From: Candidatus Hadersleviella danica
Lineage (GTDB): Bacteria > Chloroflexota > Anaerolineae > Promineifilales > Promineifilaceae
Length of the DNA: 14,832 nucleotides
Reading direction: 5' to 3'
Assembly: GCA_016711405.1 (NCBI GenBank)
Contig: JADJSZ010000095.1
Span: 1 to 14,832, forward strand
Below, one piece after another: positions 1-7,456 of this stretch (position 1 is the stretch's first letter; each line of letters opens with the position of its first letter). The translations under genes and the position numbers were made by a program. The notes below the pieces were generated by a model. It was not told where the DNA came from. It saw nothing but the letters and a program-made list of their open reading frames with translations, and searched no databases.

Positions 1-48
1 ATTGCTAAATCTAAATCACCATCATTATCCATATCACCCCATGCTACA

Positions 49-741
49 CTATAGTGTGGCATCAGATTCAGGTGAGGAATAAGTCAATGAAAATTGGCCT
101 TGCTGATTTTGGTAAAGACGATTAGGTTGATCAAAGTTGCCAAAAAGACATCCTAAATCCCATCCCCCATCGGCATCACCCCATGCTACACTCGTTGAGA
201 AATCTGTTTCAGCCGAACTCCACACTAACGCTAATTGGTTATTTGTATTAGCATAAATTCGGTTAGGCTGATTGTAATTAGCCACAGCCAAATCTAAGTC
301 ACCATCAGCATCCATATCTCCCCAAGCCAAGTCATTTGTAGAATCAAGTTGAGGTGATGACCAAACTAGGGAAAGATTGCCATTATTATTTTGATAAAGC
401 TGATTGGGTTGAGCATTATAGTTACCGACAGCAAGATCTGGATCACCATCGTTATCTATATCACCCCATGCTAAACTGGTTGTTGAATTAGCGGTGGGAG
501 TGCTCCATGCTAACTCAACCCCAACGGTACGGTTCATATAAATCCGATTAAATTGTTTGTAATTACCTACGCTCAAGTCAAGATAGCCATCTTGATTGAC
601 ATCCCCCCATATAATATTCCATGTATAATCTGATTCGGCTGAAGCCCATGCTAAACTAAGTACCCCACTATCATTTTCATAAACATAATTGGGTTGCAAG
701 TTATTACCGACGGCCAAATCAATCCCCATCCCCATCGGCAT
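49..741 (-). CDS. FG-GAP repeat protein, downstream open fragment
   Basis: This 230-codon open stretch continues the repeat array of the fragment at 756-1532 in another frame. Its apparent MPMGMG start is an out-of-frame reading of a DGDGD loop, so it is not a true start. It holds one partial, four complete and one damaged FG-GAP unit. In the last unit the expected DGDGDLDLAV reads DGGWDLGCLF, which fits a +1/-1 pair of indels. It stops where SVAW is again preceded by an extra base, and the array goes on in another frame to the window edge. Confidence 0.55.
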   Translation of the reverse strand: MPMGMGIDLAVGNNLQPNYVYENDSGVLSLAWASAESDYTWNIIWGDVNQDGYLDLSVGNYKQFNRIYMNRTVGVELAWSTPTANSTTSLAWGDIDNDGDPDLAVGNYNAQPNQLYQNNNGNLSLVWSSPQLDSTNDLAWGDMDADGDLDLAVANYNQPNRIYANTNNQLALVWSSAETDFSTSVAWGDADGGWDLGCLFGNFDQPNRLYQNQQGQFSLTYSSPESDATL

Positions 742-755
742 CCCCCCATGCTACA

Positions 756-1532
756 CTATGTGGTATCGGCAAGCGTGGTCGTCCATGCCAAATCTAAATT
801 ACCCTCTGTATTGAGATATAAGCGATTGGGTTGGGCATTATAATTGCCCACGGCTAAATCAAGATCACTATCTCCATCTATATCTCCCCATGCCACGCTG
901 GTTGTGTCCTCTTCCTCAGCTGATGACCAGCTTAATGCAAGGGTGCCCGAATTATTCAGATAAAGCCGATTTGCGGTAAGACCATAATTGCCAACAACTA
1001 AATCTAGGTCATTATCACGGTCAACGTCCCCCCATGCCAAGCTAAATGTATTATCAGCCTCTGCCGAAGACCATGCTAACGTCAATGCGCCCCCATTATT
1101 TTTATACAACTGATTGATTCCTGCATTCCCTACTGCCAAATCTAAGTCACCATCGCCATCTACATCCCCCCATGCGATAGCACGGGTCGTAGCGCTTTCG
1201 GTGGATGACCAATCCAGTACAAACTCTCCCTCTCGGTTTTCATAAACTAAATTTACAGGTACGCCGCCAACAGCTAAATCTAAATCCCCATCGTCATCCA
1301 TATCTCCCCATGCAATATCCTGTCCATTACCTACTTCTGCTGATGACCAAAATAAATTTAATGTTTCATTTTCAGCTCGGTAAATCTGTGTTGGCTGATA
1401 AATATTGGCTACAGCCAAATCCAGATCGCCATCTCCATCCATATCTCCCCAAGCCGTCGCAGAGGTCCAATCCGATTCTGGGGAACTCCATACCACATTC
1501 CAATCAAACAAAACTTCTGCACTAGCAAACAC
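756..1532 (-). CDS. FG-GAP repeat protein, N-terminal open fragment
   Basis: This 258-codon open stretch carries five FG-GAP/VCBS units, each with a WGDxDxDxDLDL calcium-loop motif followed by a Q(P)NRLY or similar strand and a WSSAE strand. It probably does not start at its first ATG (MFASAEV), because the same frame continues upstream as SANSISYV, and a frameshifted signal-peptide-like segment and a ribosome binding site lie at 1545-1645. It ends at a TAG produced by one extra base just before codons for SVAW. It is best read as the first half of the broken gene at 1-1638 and not as a separate protein. Confidence 0.6.
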   Translation of the reverse strand: MFASAEVLFDWNVVWSSPESDWTSATAWGDMDGDGDLDLAVANIYQPTQIYRAENETLNLFWSSAEVGNGQDIAWGDMDDDGDLDLAVGGVPVNLVYENREGEFVLDWSSTESATTRAIAWGDVDGDGDLDLAVGNAGINQLYKNNGGALTLAWSSAEADNTFSLAWGDVDRDNDLDLVVGNYGLTANRLYLNNSGTLALSWSSAEEEDTTSVAWGDIDGDSDLDLAVGNYNAQPNRLYLNTEGNLDLAWTTTLADTT

Positions 1533-1638
1533 ATAACTAATACTATTGGCAGAAGTAGAATTAAAGTAGAAGTAAAAATAATCATCAATCCTATGAAACT
1601 GATTTTAATGAATTCATTAAAGGCAAATTAGTCTTCAT

Positions 1639-2072
1639 CTGTTATCCTTTATAGGCATATCGTCACAAAAATCTTTGTCACTCTGATTCAAGAGAGAAAT
1701 CACAAAAGCTTAAACGAAACCAATGCATTAGGGATTCTCTCGGTTATCACCACATCACTTTGTAGCAGAATCACCATCAGCAATTAAAACTGCCTTGACA
1801 CCTATCTTAAACTGTGCATAGAATCCAAACTGAGCTTTCTTGTCATTTGAAGGATTCAATCATGCCTTCCGAGTGGCCAGTTGGCAAAAAAATTGACATA
1901 ATGATTAATGATTAGGTTTAACAAACGTTTTGGTGTGCCAAGAAATCCAAATTGTTGACATAACAGTCAAAATGATTGGCCCAAAAGCTAATTCTGTCTA
2001 AGTTCAATAGCAACAAGATGGCTTTTATCAAGGAAAAATCCATAAAATTGTTATCTTGTTAAGGTTTTGATT
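1639..2072. other. AT-rich intergenic region between divergent genes
   Basis: This 434-base AT-rich spacer separates the minus-strand FG-GAP gene from the plus-strand STAND gene. I see no open frame of note. It contains a plus-strand promoter-like element at 1795-1824 and two copies of the word TTGACATAA (near 1893 and 1955), neither with a recognisable -10 hexamer at the right distance. Those two sites could be operator-like or chance AT-rich similarity. Confidence 0.5.
1795..1824 (+). promoter_or_regulatory. Sigma70-like promoter
   Basis: TTGACA at 1795-1800 is followed after 18 bases by TAGAAT at 1819-1824, a near-consensus housekeeping promoter. It points toward the STAND gene whose likely ATG is at 2073, implying an untranslated leader of about 240 bases. 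The fit is by sequence only. Confidence 0.45.
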
Positions 2073-2264
2073 ATGGAAACAAACATTGTGGGATTTGTTT
2101 AGGGAGACGTTTCAGTGTAGCTGACTTTCGGACGCTGTGCTTCAACTGGGGATTGATTATGAAGAATTCCCGCCGAATCTTGGCAAATCAGGGGTGGTGG
2201 AGGAACTCATCAGTATGTCTACCGCCACGGCCGTCAAACAGACCTCATCACCCAAGCCCAGCAG

Positions 2265-3290
2265 ATGCGCCCCGATTTGCAGTGGCCAGAAGCAACCGAA
2301 ACCCTGAGCCAAGCTCTCGGCCGCGCCACCTTTTTAGAAATCCCCTTCGAGCTTTCCCCACCCCCTCGTACCTTGGTAGACCGCCCGACCACGGCCGCGA
2401 TTATCAGCCAGCAACTGCACCAACCCACGCTCCCCATTATAGTAGGCATATACGGCTCGCCCGGCAATGGCAAAAGCGAACTAGCCAGCCAGCTTGCCCG
2501 CCAACTGCGGGAGCAATTCCCCGATGGCGTTTTGCGGCTCGACCTCTCGGCACGGGATTTAGATTCCGCCCTTGTGCGTTTGGCGGGCTACTATGGGCAA
2601 GAGACGCGCATGGCCAGCATTGCGGCTACGGCCGAGAAAGTGCGTTTTCTCAGCCAACTTTTGGCTCCCAAAAAAGCGTTGCTCATCCTCGACCAAGCGG
2701 ATACCAACGCCGAACTGCTGGAGGATTTCCTGCTTGCTGATTCCCAAACGGCCATCCTCATTACCACCCGCCACTTAGCCCATCTGACACGGGTCAACCA
2801 GCCAATCCCCCTGAAACCATTTAGCGAAGCGCAATCCCTGCAATATTTGCAAGCCAGCTTGGGCGAAGCACGGGTGATGGCTCACTTCGAGCAGGCTAAG
2901 CGGCTCCACACGGCCGTGGGGGGGATGCCCCTCGCCCTCCGCTTGGCCACCGACCTTCTAGCAAGCGACGTAGAATTTGAAGAGTATCTGGAGCTATTCG
3001 AGCATCAGGAAACCGTGTTGGGTGAATTGGCCGAACTCCACGGCGATGCTCGCCTGACCTCTGCCTTAGAAATTAGCTATAACCAATTGCCCGCCCCGCG
3101 TCAACAGGTGTTTTCAGCTTTGGCTGTGTTTGAGGGGCTGAATTTTGATGTGGCGGCCGTGGTGGCCGTGACCCAAGAATCCCCGCTCAAACTCAAGGGA
3201 ACGCTCAAAGCCTTGCGCGACTGCCTCACTCATTACCCCCAGACGCTGGAACGGTCAGAAATCAACCCTTGGTACGCGCCTTTGCCCTAA
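2265..3290 (+). CDS. STAND NTPase core fragment
   Basis: This is the longest open piece (341 codons) of the broken STAND gene. Walker A GSPGNGKS lies at residues 64-71, Walker B LLILDQAD near residue 140, an AILITTRH sensor-like strand follows, and the GMPLALRLA motif precedes the winged-helix-like region. This order is typical of NB-ARC/STAND NTPases. The first ATG is arbitrary, because the same frame runs upstream to codons for YRHGRQTDLITQAQQ. The end is also artificial: at the stop, shifting one base restores LVRAFALTKLGDQA, the expected continuation of an HPLVRAFA-type segment. Confidence 0.6.
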   Translation: MRPDLQWPEATETLSQALGRATFLEIPFELSPPPRTLVDRPTTAAIISQQLHQPTLPIIVGIYGSPGNGKSELASQLARQLREQFPDGVLRLDLSARDLDSALVRLAGYYGQETRMASIAATAEKVRFLSQLLAPKKALLILDQADTNAELLEDFLLADSQTAILITTRHLAHLTRVNQPIPLKPFSEAQSLQYLQASLGEARVMAHFEQAKRLHTAVGGMPLALRLATDLLASDVEFEEYLELFEHQETVLGELAELHGDARLTSALEISYNQLPAPRQQVFSALAVFEGLNFDVAAVVAVTQESPLKLKGTLKALRDCLTHYPQTLERSEINPWYAPLP

Positions 3291-3982
3291 CAAAGCTGGG
3301 CGACCAAGCCACCGTAGCCACCAGCGGGCGGCCGACTATTTTGCCACCCGCCTTGCCCAAAGCCACTATCCAAAATGGGTATCAGGACATAGACGCAGAT
3401 TGGGGCAACATCTTGGGTCTTTTGCACTGGGCTGAAACGCAGGGCGAATGGGAATCCTTTTTGCACCTCATCCAAGGGCTAATTCAACCTCATTTGGGGG
3501 TGCTGGGCTTTTTAGATTTGCGCGGCTACTGGAGCGATGCCCGCCGCTTGTTAGACAAGGCCCTGACGGCCGCAACAATGCTCGGCCGTGCCGACCTGCG
3601 TTTGCCCCTCTTGGTGGCGGCGGCGGGGTTTGCCGTGCGCCAAAGCGATAACACGGCCGCCAGCGACTATCTTAACCAAGCCGAACCCTCCTACCCACCA
3701 GCCTCGATTGGGCAAGTGTCATCCATTGGCACGCCTTTCCGCGCTCGGCTCAGCCAGCAAACAGACCCTGCCCAAGGGTTGGCATGGCTGGCGCAAGCCG
3801 TGGCGTGGCTAGAAAATGCACCCGTGCCTCTTCCCGAAAAAGATCCATGGCGAGGTTATCTGCTCAGCCAGCAAAGCACCTTTTACGGGATGCTCGGCCG
3901 CTATGCTGATTGTGAGCAAGCGGCTCAAACCAGCCTAACCCTCTTCCCCTTGGCCAACCGATGCCAAATTGGTGGCCATTAA
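3269..3982 (+). CDS. STAND protein, middle helical (TPR-like) fragment
   Basis: This 237-codon open stretch begins inside the previous fragment and carries on its sequence in another frame (LVRAFALTKLGD). It is rich in alternating Ala/Leu/Trp helices, with patterns such as RRLLDKALTAATMLGRADLRLPLLVAAAGFAVRQ broken into helix pairs, resembling degenerate TPR repeats used as ligand sensors in STAND proteins. It ends at a stop created by a shift; the other frame continues DAKLVAINNLSILCRQTGRIEQAL, a clearer TPR-like motif. Confidence 0.5.
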   Translation: MVRAFALTKLGDQATVATSGRPTILPPALPKATIQNGYQDIDADWGNILGLLHWAETQGEWESFLHLIQGLIQPHLGVLGFLDLRGYWSDARRLLDKALTAATMLGRADLRLPLLVAAAGFAVRQSDNTAASDYLNQAEPSYPPASIGQVSSIGTPFRARLSQQTDPAQGLAWLAQAVAWLENAPVPLPEKDPWRGYLLSQQSTFYGMLGRYADCEQAAQTSLTLFPLANRCQIGGH

Positions 3983-4105
3983 TAATCTCAGTATCTTGTG
4001 CCGCCAAACAGGGCGTATTGAGCAGGCTTTGCTTATGCCAGACAGGGATTTGAATGCCAACTACTCTTAAAAATATCCAACGGCTCATCTCTTTTTGGAA
4101 TTTGT

Positions 4106-4562
4106 GTGCCGTTCCCTTGCAAACTCGGCCGTTTGGATGAAGCTCTTGCTATCTCACCAAGCCATCCCTTAGCCAGCAAATTGGGCATATCCATTACGAG
4201 AGCGGTTTTCTGGGCAAATTTGGCTAAAATTGAGTTGGTGCGGGGACAGATAGGACGAAGCCACATTGGCTCTAGGCCGTGCCTTGCACCTCGCCCAAAC
4301 CCACCACATCCACCAAGTCGAAGTCCTCGCCTATTCCAACTTGGCCGATGTCGCCCTTGCCCGTGCGGAATGGCGCCAAGCGGCCGACTCCCTCGCGCAA
4401 GGGCTGGCCGTCTGTGCCGCCCACGGCTTCCCCGATTTAGAAGTCACCCTCCTGCGCCAACAGCTACAGGTGGCGCAAGGGCAAAACCAGCCTGAACAGG
4501 TTTTGCAACAGGTGGATGGGGTGCTGATGCAGAGCGGGTCGCCCACTTGTTGGCTGGGATAG
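4106..4562 (+). CDS. STAND protein, C-terminal TPR-like fragments
   Basis: This is the tail of the broken STAND gene. One frame, open from about 4031, reads AYARQGFECQLLL and then KLGRLDEALAIS. A shift near 4252 moves to the frame DEATLALGRALHLAQ and LAYSNLADVALARAEWRQA, with further repeat-like helices to the stop at 4560-4562. The periodic LA..A.....A pattern fits TPR helices. These pieces are unlikely to be made separately, as neither has its own ribosome binding site. Confidence 0.4.
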
Positions 4563-4592
4563 CTGGCTAAAATCAATCTAATAGCCAGTTCG

Positions 4593-4630
4593 CGGCCGCT
4601 GACCCCCACAAGAGCCAGCGGCCGTTTTTT
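4593..4630 (+). terminator. Rho-independent terminator after the STAND gene
   Basis: CGGCCGCTG at 4593-4601 pairs perfectly with CAGCGGCCG at 4616-4624 across a 14-base loop, and six T residues follow at 4625-4630. It lies 30 bases after the stop at 4562 and works for the plus strand only, since the opposite side has no matching T run. It sits between two convergent genes. Confidence 0.8.
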
Positions 4631-4640
4631 CTCCCACCCC

Positions 4641-5525
4641 CTACTCCGTCTCCCCCACAGCCCCCACGGCCGCTAAAAAGGCCAGCCACTCCCCCTCCTC
4701 CATCGGATAAGTATGCTCCTCCGCAGGGAACTCCCCCGCCCGCACCTCATCGCGGTAGGTGGCAATCGCCTCCACAATCGTATCGCTCAGATTGGCATAG
4801 CGGCGCACAAAACGGGGCAAGATGTCGTCGAACATGCCCAACGCATCGTGGAAGACGAGCACTTGGCCATCGCACCCCTTGCCCGCACCAATGCCAATCG
4901 TCGGGATTTCCAGTTGCTGGCTGATATAAGTGGCCACAGGCTCGGGCACGCTCTCGAGAACCATGCTGAAACAGCCCGCCTCTTGCAAGGCCAACGCATC
5001 GGCCAGCAATTTTTGGGCGGCCACGGCCGTCTTCCCCTGCACCCGATACCCCCCCAACTGCGACAAACTCTGCGGGGTGAGGCCGATGTGCCCCATGACG
5101 GGAATGCCCGCCGCCACCACAGCGCGAATGGTGGGAGCCATCTCCACCCCACCTTCTAATTTGACAGCTTCCATGCCCCCCTCTTGCAAAAAGCGGCCGG
5201 CGTTGCGAATCGCCTCCTTGCGGCTGATTTGGAAGGAGAGGAAGGGCATATCGCCAATGAGGAAGGGGAGCCGCGCCCCCCGCGCCACCGCTTTGCAATG
5301 GTGAATCATCTCGTCCATGCTAATCGAATTGGTCTGTTCACGGCCGAGCATGACCATGTTCAGCGAATCGCCGACGAGAATGGCATCTAGCCCCGCCTTT
5401 TCCACAAAACGGGCAGAGGTGTAATCATAGGCGGTCATCACCGTAATGGGCATCCCCCGTTGCTTGCGCGAACGCCACGTTTGCACGGTGACTTTGGATT
5501 TGTTAACGGCCGTAACTTTGCTCAT
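4641..5525 (-). CDS. panB: 3-methyl-2-oxobutanoate hydroxymethyltransferase
   Basis: PanB transfers a hydroxymethyl group from 5,10-methylenetetrahydrofolate to 2-oxoisovalerate to give ketopantoate, the first committed step of pantothenate and coenzyme A synthesis in the cytoplasm. The 294-residue protein has the family's length and landmarks: TAYDYTSA near residue 31, VGDSLNMVMLG with metal ligand D53, IGDMPF with D92, VKLEGG with K122 and E124, GHIGLTPQ at 145-152, LESVPEPV with catalytic E191, and GIGAG at 211-215. The ATG at 5525 follows AGGAGA at a normal distance. It lies 70 bases downstream of the ADP-ribosylglycohydrolase gene on the same strand, with a repeat hairpin between them, so co-transcription is uncertain. 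No other pantothenate gene is in the window. The reading frame is intact. Confidence 0.97.
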   Translation of the reverse strand: MSKVTAVNKSKVTVQTWRSRKQRGMPITVMTAYDYTSARFVEKAGLDAILVGDSLNMVMLGREQTNSISMDEMIHHCKAVARGARLPFLIGDMPFLSFQISRKEAIRNAGRFLQEGGMEAVKLEGGVEMAPTIRAVVAAGIPVMGHIGLTPQSLSQLGGYRVQGKTAVAAQKLLADALALQEAGCFSMVLESVPEPVATYISQQLEIPTIGIGAGKGCDGQVLVFHDALGMFDDILPRFVRRYANLSDTIVEAIATYRDEVRAGEFPAEEHTYPMEEGEWLAFLAAVGAVGETE

Positions 5526-5546
5526 GGGATTCTCCTAGGAGTAGAA

Positions 5547-5610
5547 AGTGCTGAGTGCTGAGTGCTGAGTAAACTCACTCAGCACTCAGCACTGATTACT
5601 CAGCACTCAA
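5547..5610. repeat. GTGCTGA heptamer array forming a 17-bp inverted repeat
   Basis: Tandem copies of GTGCTGA run from 5547 to 5570, then reverse-oriented copies to about 5610. AGTGCTGAGTGCTGAGT (5554-5570) and ACTCAGCACTCAGCACT (5577-5593) are perfect complements around a six-base loop. The array lies between the stop of the glycohydrolase gene and the start of panB and runs into the glycohydrolase C-terminus, where its copy supplies the last codons, LSAE and stop. It could act as a transcription or mRNA-stability hairpin. No U tract follows it. Confidence 0.85.
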
Positions 5611-6498
5611 TTGGTTGGCTAAGGTCAGAATTTGGTCGTGGAGGGTAATTTGGGTGCGCCACGAGGCGGGGATGGCGGAGAGGCCGTAATAGGCTCCCGC
5701 GAGCTGGCCATAAATAGCGGCCGTCGTGTCCGCATCATCCCCCAAGTTGGCGGCCAACAAGCACCCCTCCCGAAAGTCATGGCTGTGCCAGAAAGCCCAC
5801 AACGCCGCTTCCAGCGACTCCACCACATAGCCGGTGCCGCGAATGTCGGGGGGCTGTTTGTATTGGAAGGAGCCGCGCCGAATTGCGTCTATCGCGGCCG
5901 TCAGCGGCTCATGCCCCCACTCATCCGCCCCACTGAGGAATAAATCTGCTTTGGGGTGGCCCGCAAAGGCCCGCAAAATGAGCGCGGTGAAGTAGCGGCA
6001 AGCATCCACGGCCGCCGCCGCCCCATGCGTCGTGCGCGAACTTTCGGCCGCGTAATGCACCGCTTGGGCGGGGTCGTGGGCGTAAAAAATGGGGATGGGG
6101 GCAAGGCGCATGAGCGAGCCATTGCCGGCCGTGTGCGCGGCCGTGGAGCCGCTAAATGGTTCGCCCGTTTGCTCAAATTGGTGCAACGCTTGGCGCACGG
6201 TGTTGCCAATATCAAAGCAAGAGCCTGTACTGCTCAGATACCCCTCTTGGTACCACGCCAGATAACGGCGCATCTGGTCGGCCGCGTCGAAGCCCTGTTT
6301 TTCCACCAAACTGGTCGCCAAACAGAGCGCCATCGAGGTGTCGTCTGTCCATTGCCCCGCTTGCAGGCCAAACGGCCCCCCACCCACCATGTCGGTAATG
6401 GGCGTAAAGGTGCCGCGTGGCTTAAATTCGAGCGTTGTGCCCACGGCATCGCCGACGGCCAAGCCCATCAAACAACCTTGGAAGCGTTCTTGGTTCAT
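5596..6498 (-). CDS. ADP-ribosylglycohydrolase family protein
   Basis: The family (DraG/ARH) removes ADP-ribose from proteins or small molecules using two magnesium ions. The 300-residue reading from ATG 6498 has the N-terminal GLAVGDAVGTTLEF segment, the metal-binding TDDTSMAL motif at residues 51-58, the AGNGSLMRLAP segment, and the second metal motif GDDADTTAAIYGQLAGAYYG from residue 253, in the usual order. The frame stays open upstream to 6639, but that extension only translates intergenic repeats (it reads LSTQHSALSTQHF), so I prefer 6498, although its ribosome binding site is weak. The same GTGCTGA repeats lie directly before the start and at the stop. The substrate cannot be told from sequence. 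It precedes panB on the same strand without a functional link. Confidence 0.9.
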   Translation of the reverse strand: MNQERFQGCLMGLAVGDAVGTTLEFKPRGTFTPITDMVGGGPFGLQAGQWTDDTSMALCLATSLVEKQGFDAADQMRRYLAWYQEGYLSSTGSCFDIGNTVRQALHQFEQTGEPFSGSTAAHTAGNGSLMRLAPIPIFYAHDPAQAVHYAAESSRTTHGAAAAVDACRYFTALILRAFAGHPKADLFLSGADEWGHEPLTAAIDAIRRGSFQYKQPPDIRGTGYVVESLEAALWAFWHSHDFREGCLLAANLGDDADTTAAIYGQLAGAYYGLSAIPASWRTQITLHDQILTLANQLSAE

Positions 6499-6510
6499 AG
6501 GGAGTGAAAA

Positions 6511-6540
6511 GTGCTGAGTGCTGAGTGCTGAGTGCTGAGT
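6511..6540. repeat. GTGCTGA heptamer tandem array upstream of the glycohydrolase gene
   Basis: Four head-to-tail GTGCTGA copies plus GT occupy 6511-6540, ending only 12 bases before the minus-strand ATG at 6498. The array is the same word as the one at the 3' end of the gene, so the gene is bracketed by it. It fills the place where a Shine-Dalgarno sequence would be expected. Confidence 0.9.
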
Positions 6541-6558
6541 CGTCAATGCAAGAACAAG

Positions 6559-6624
6559 GAGCAATGAGCAAACAAGGTCATGGAACTTGTGAGCCAATGA
6601 CAAATGACCAATGACGAAGGACAA
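6559..6624. repeat. Short mixed repeats (GAGCAAT and AATGACCA types)
   Basis: GAGCAATGAGCAA at 6559-6571 is the reverse complement of TTGCTCATTGCTC at 12687-12699. From 6584 to 6624 the words CAATGAC, AAATGACC and AATGACG repeat imperfectly. They belong to the same class of short intergenic repeats seen elsewhere in the window and are not coding. Confidence 0.65.
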
Positions 6625-6671
6625 ATGACCAATGCCCACAGTATACCATTACATGAATCTCTCCCTAAACA

Positions 6672-6680
6672 TGATACAAT
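6672..6680 (+). promoter_or_regulatory. Extended -10 promoter element before the kinase gene
   Basis: TGATACAAT at 6672-6680 fits a TGn-TATAAT extended -10 box with one mismatch, about 60 bases before the kinase start. No convincing -35 hexamer lies at 17-18 bases upstream, as is common for extended -10 promoters. Confidence 0.4.
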
Positions 6681-6740
6681 GGCGGCGTTTATTAACAAGC
6701 CATTAAGCGCATAGCTGACCGCTGACAAACTCAAACTGCG

Positions 6741-7448
6741 ATGATAAACCAACGAGTCGGCCGATACCAAATAACTGGGGTGATAGGACGGGGGGGCATG
6801 GCCAGCGTCTACAAGGCGTATGATGACCGCTTCGCCCGCGAAGTGGCCATTAAAATGTTGCACCAGCATGGGCTGGATGACGACGGCACGCGGAGCAAAT
6901 TCGCCCAAGAAGCGCGGATTATTGCCGCGCTGGAACACCACGCCATTGTGCCCGTCTACGATTACGGCGAACACGAAGGGCAACCCTATCTCGTCATGCG
7001 GATGATGTTAGGTGGTTCGCTGAAGGAGCGGTTGGCAGTGGGGCCAGTGGGGCTGGAAGAAACGGCCGTCATCCTGCAACGCATCTGCGCCGCTTTGGAC
7101 AAAGCCCACCAGCACCACATCGTCCACCGCGACATTAAGCCCGCCAATATCTTGTTCGATGAGGACGGCGTGGCCTACTTGGCCGACTTCGGCATCGCCC
7201 GGCTGACCGACCACACCCAAACGACGACGGTCATTGGCTCGCCGCGCTACATGGCCCCCGAACAGGCCAAGGCACGGCCGTTGAGCGGCCAAACCGACGT
7301 GTACCAAATGGGGGTGGTGCTGTTCCAAATGCTTACGGGGCGCGTGCCGTTCGATGGCGAAACGACCGAAGGCATCCTCTACCAACACATCAACAGCCAT
7401 GTGCCGCTCGTTATCGAGATAAACCCCACCCTGCCCCCCCCGGTGTGA
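6741..7448 (+). CDS. Serine/threonine protein kinase domain (N-terminal part of a split kinase-propeller gene)
   Basis: This is a Hanks-type (PknB-like) kinase. The glycine loop GRGGMASVYKA is at residues 16-26, the ATP-anchoring lysine K38 lies in VAIK, E57 is the helix C glutamate, HRDIKPAN with catalytic D131 is at 129-136, DFG is at 149-151, the APE motif is at 172-174 and TDVYQMG from 186. All catalytic residues are present. The stop at 7446-7448 comes just before the expected end of the domain. Removing one T after the GTG codon at about 7443-7445 restores VDGVIGYAMAKNPEDRYATAGELARAFAQAIG, the normal last helices of the kinase, in the frame starting at 7453. The gene is therefore probably one unit reaching 8818 with two +1 shifts. 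There is no clear Shine-Dalgarno; the ATG at 6741 agrees with family starts. Confidence 0.9.
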   Translation: MINQRVGRYQITGVIGRGGMASVYKAYDDRFAREVAIKMLHQHGLDDDGTRSKFAQEARIIAALEHHAIVPVYDYGEHEGQPYLVMRMMLGGSLKERLAVGPVGLEETAVILQRICAALDKAHQHHIVHRDIKPANILFDEDGVAYLADFGIARLTDHTQTTTVIGSPRYMAPEQAKARPLSGQTDVYQMGVVLFQMLTGRVPFDGETTEGILYQHINSHVPLVIEINPTLPPPV

Positions 7449-7456
7449 TGGCGTGA

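Larger units (their letters stand above)
1..1638 (-). pseudogene. Secreted FG-GAP/VCBS-repeat protein, frameshifted and partial
   Basis: About eleven repeats of roughly 48 codons share the pattern AWGDxDGDGDLDLAVGN, QPNRLY and SSAE, the FG-GAP/VCBS type of calcium-binding beta-propeller seen in extracellular proteins. The likely start is ATG at 1638 (minus), with AAGGA seven bases upstream. It opens MKTNLPLMNS, followed after an apparent -1 shift near 1593 by a long hydrophobic stretch that looks like a signal peptide. A second shift near 1545 joins the frame ending at 756. Around 756-720 an extra base precedes the SVAW codons and two bases are missing a little downstream. At about 150-170 the DxDGDGD loop is garbled by compensating indels, and near 50 the SVAW site is shifted again. 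The gene continues beyond the left edge. The stretch is visibly AT-rich and lacks the CGGCCG word common elsewhere. Decay is the simplest reading; uncorrected sequencing indels are the alternative. Confidence 0.75.
2073..4562 (+). pseudogene. STAND ATPase: effector-associated domain, NB-ARC-like NTPase, TPR-like repeats; frameshifted
   Basis: The likely start is ATG at 2073, with AAGG about nine bases upstream. Joining frames gives an N-terminal domain containing FSVADFRTLCFN, IDYEEFPPNLGKSG and YRHGR, which resembles the small death-like effector-associated domains of bacterial STAND proteins. Then come a Walker A GSPGNGKS (2454-2477), a Walker B ALLILDQAD (about 2678-2704), an ITTR sensor, a GMPLALRLA (GxP) motif, and a helical C-terminal half resembling TPR repeats. 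STAND proteins are NTP-dependent switches in signalling and immunity, and the N-terminal domain usually recruits an effector. At least eight shifts are needed: four between about 2090 and 2220, then near 3265, 3955, 4029 and 4252. The frame finally closes at 4562 and a terminator follows. The shift density against intact neighbours suggests decay; clustered sequence errors are the alternative. Confidence 0.72.

Noticed and set aside
6499..6639. N-terminal extension of the ADP-ribosylglycohydrolase
   Set aside because: The extension translates intergenic heptamer and octamer repeats; family similarity begins at MNQERFQGCLMG (6498).
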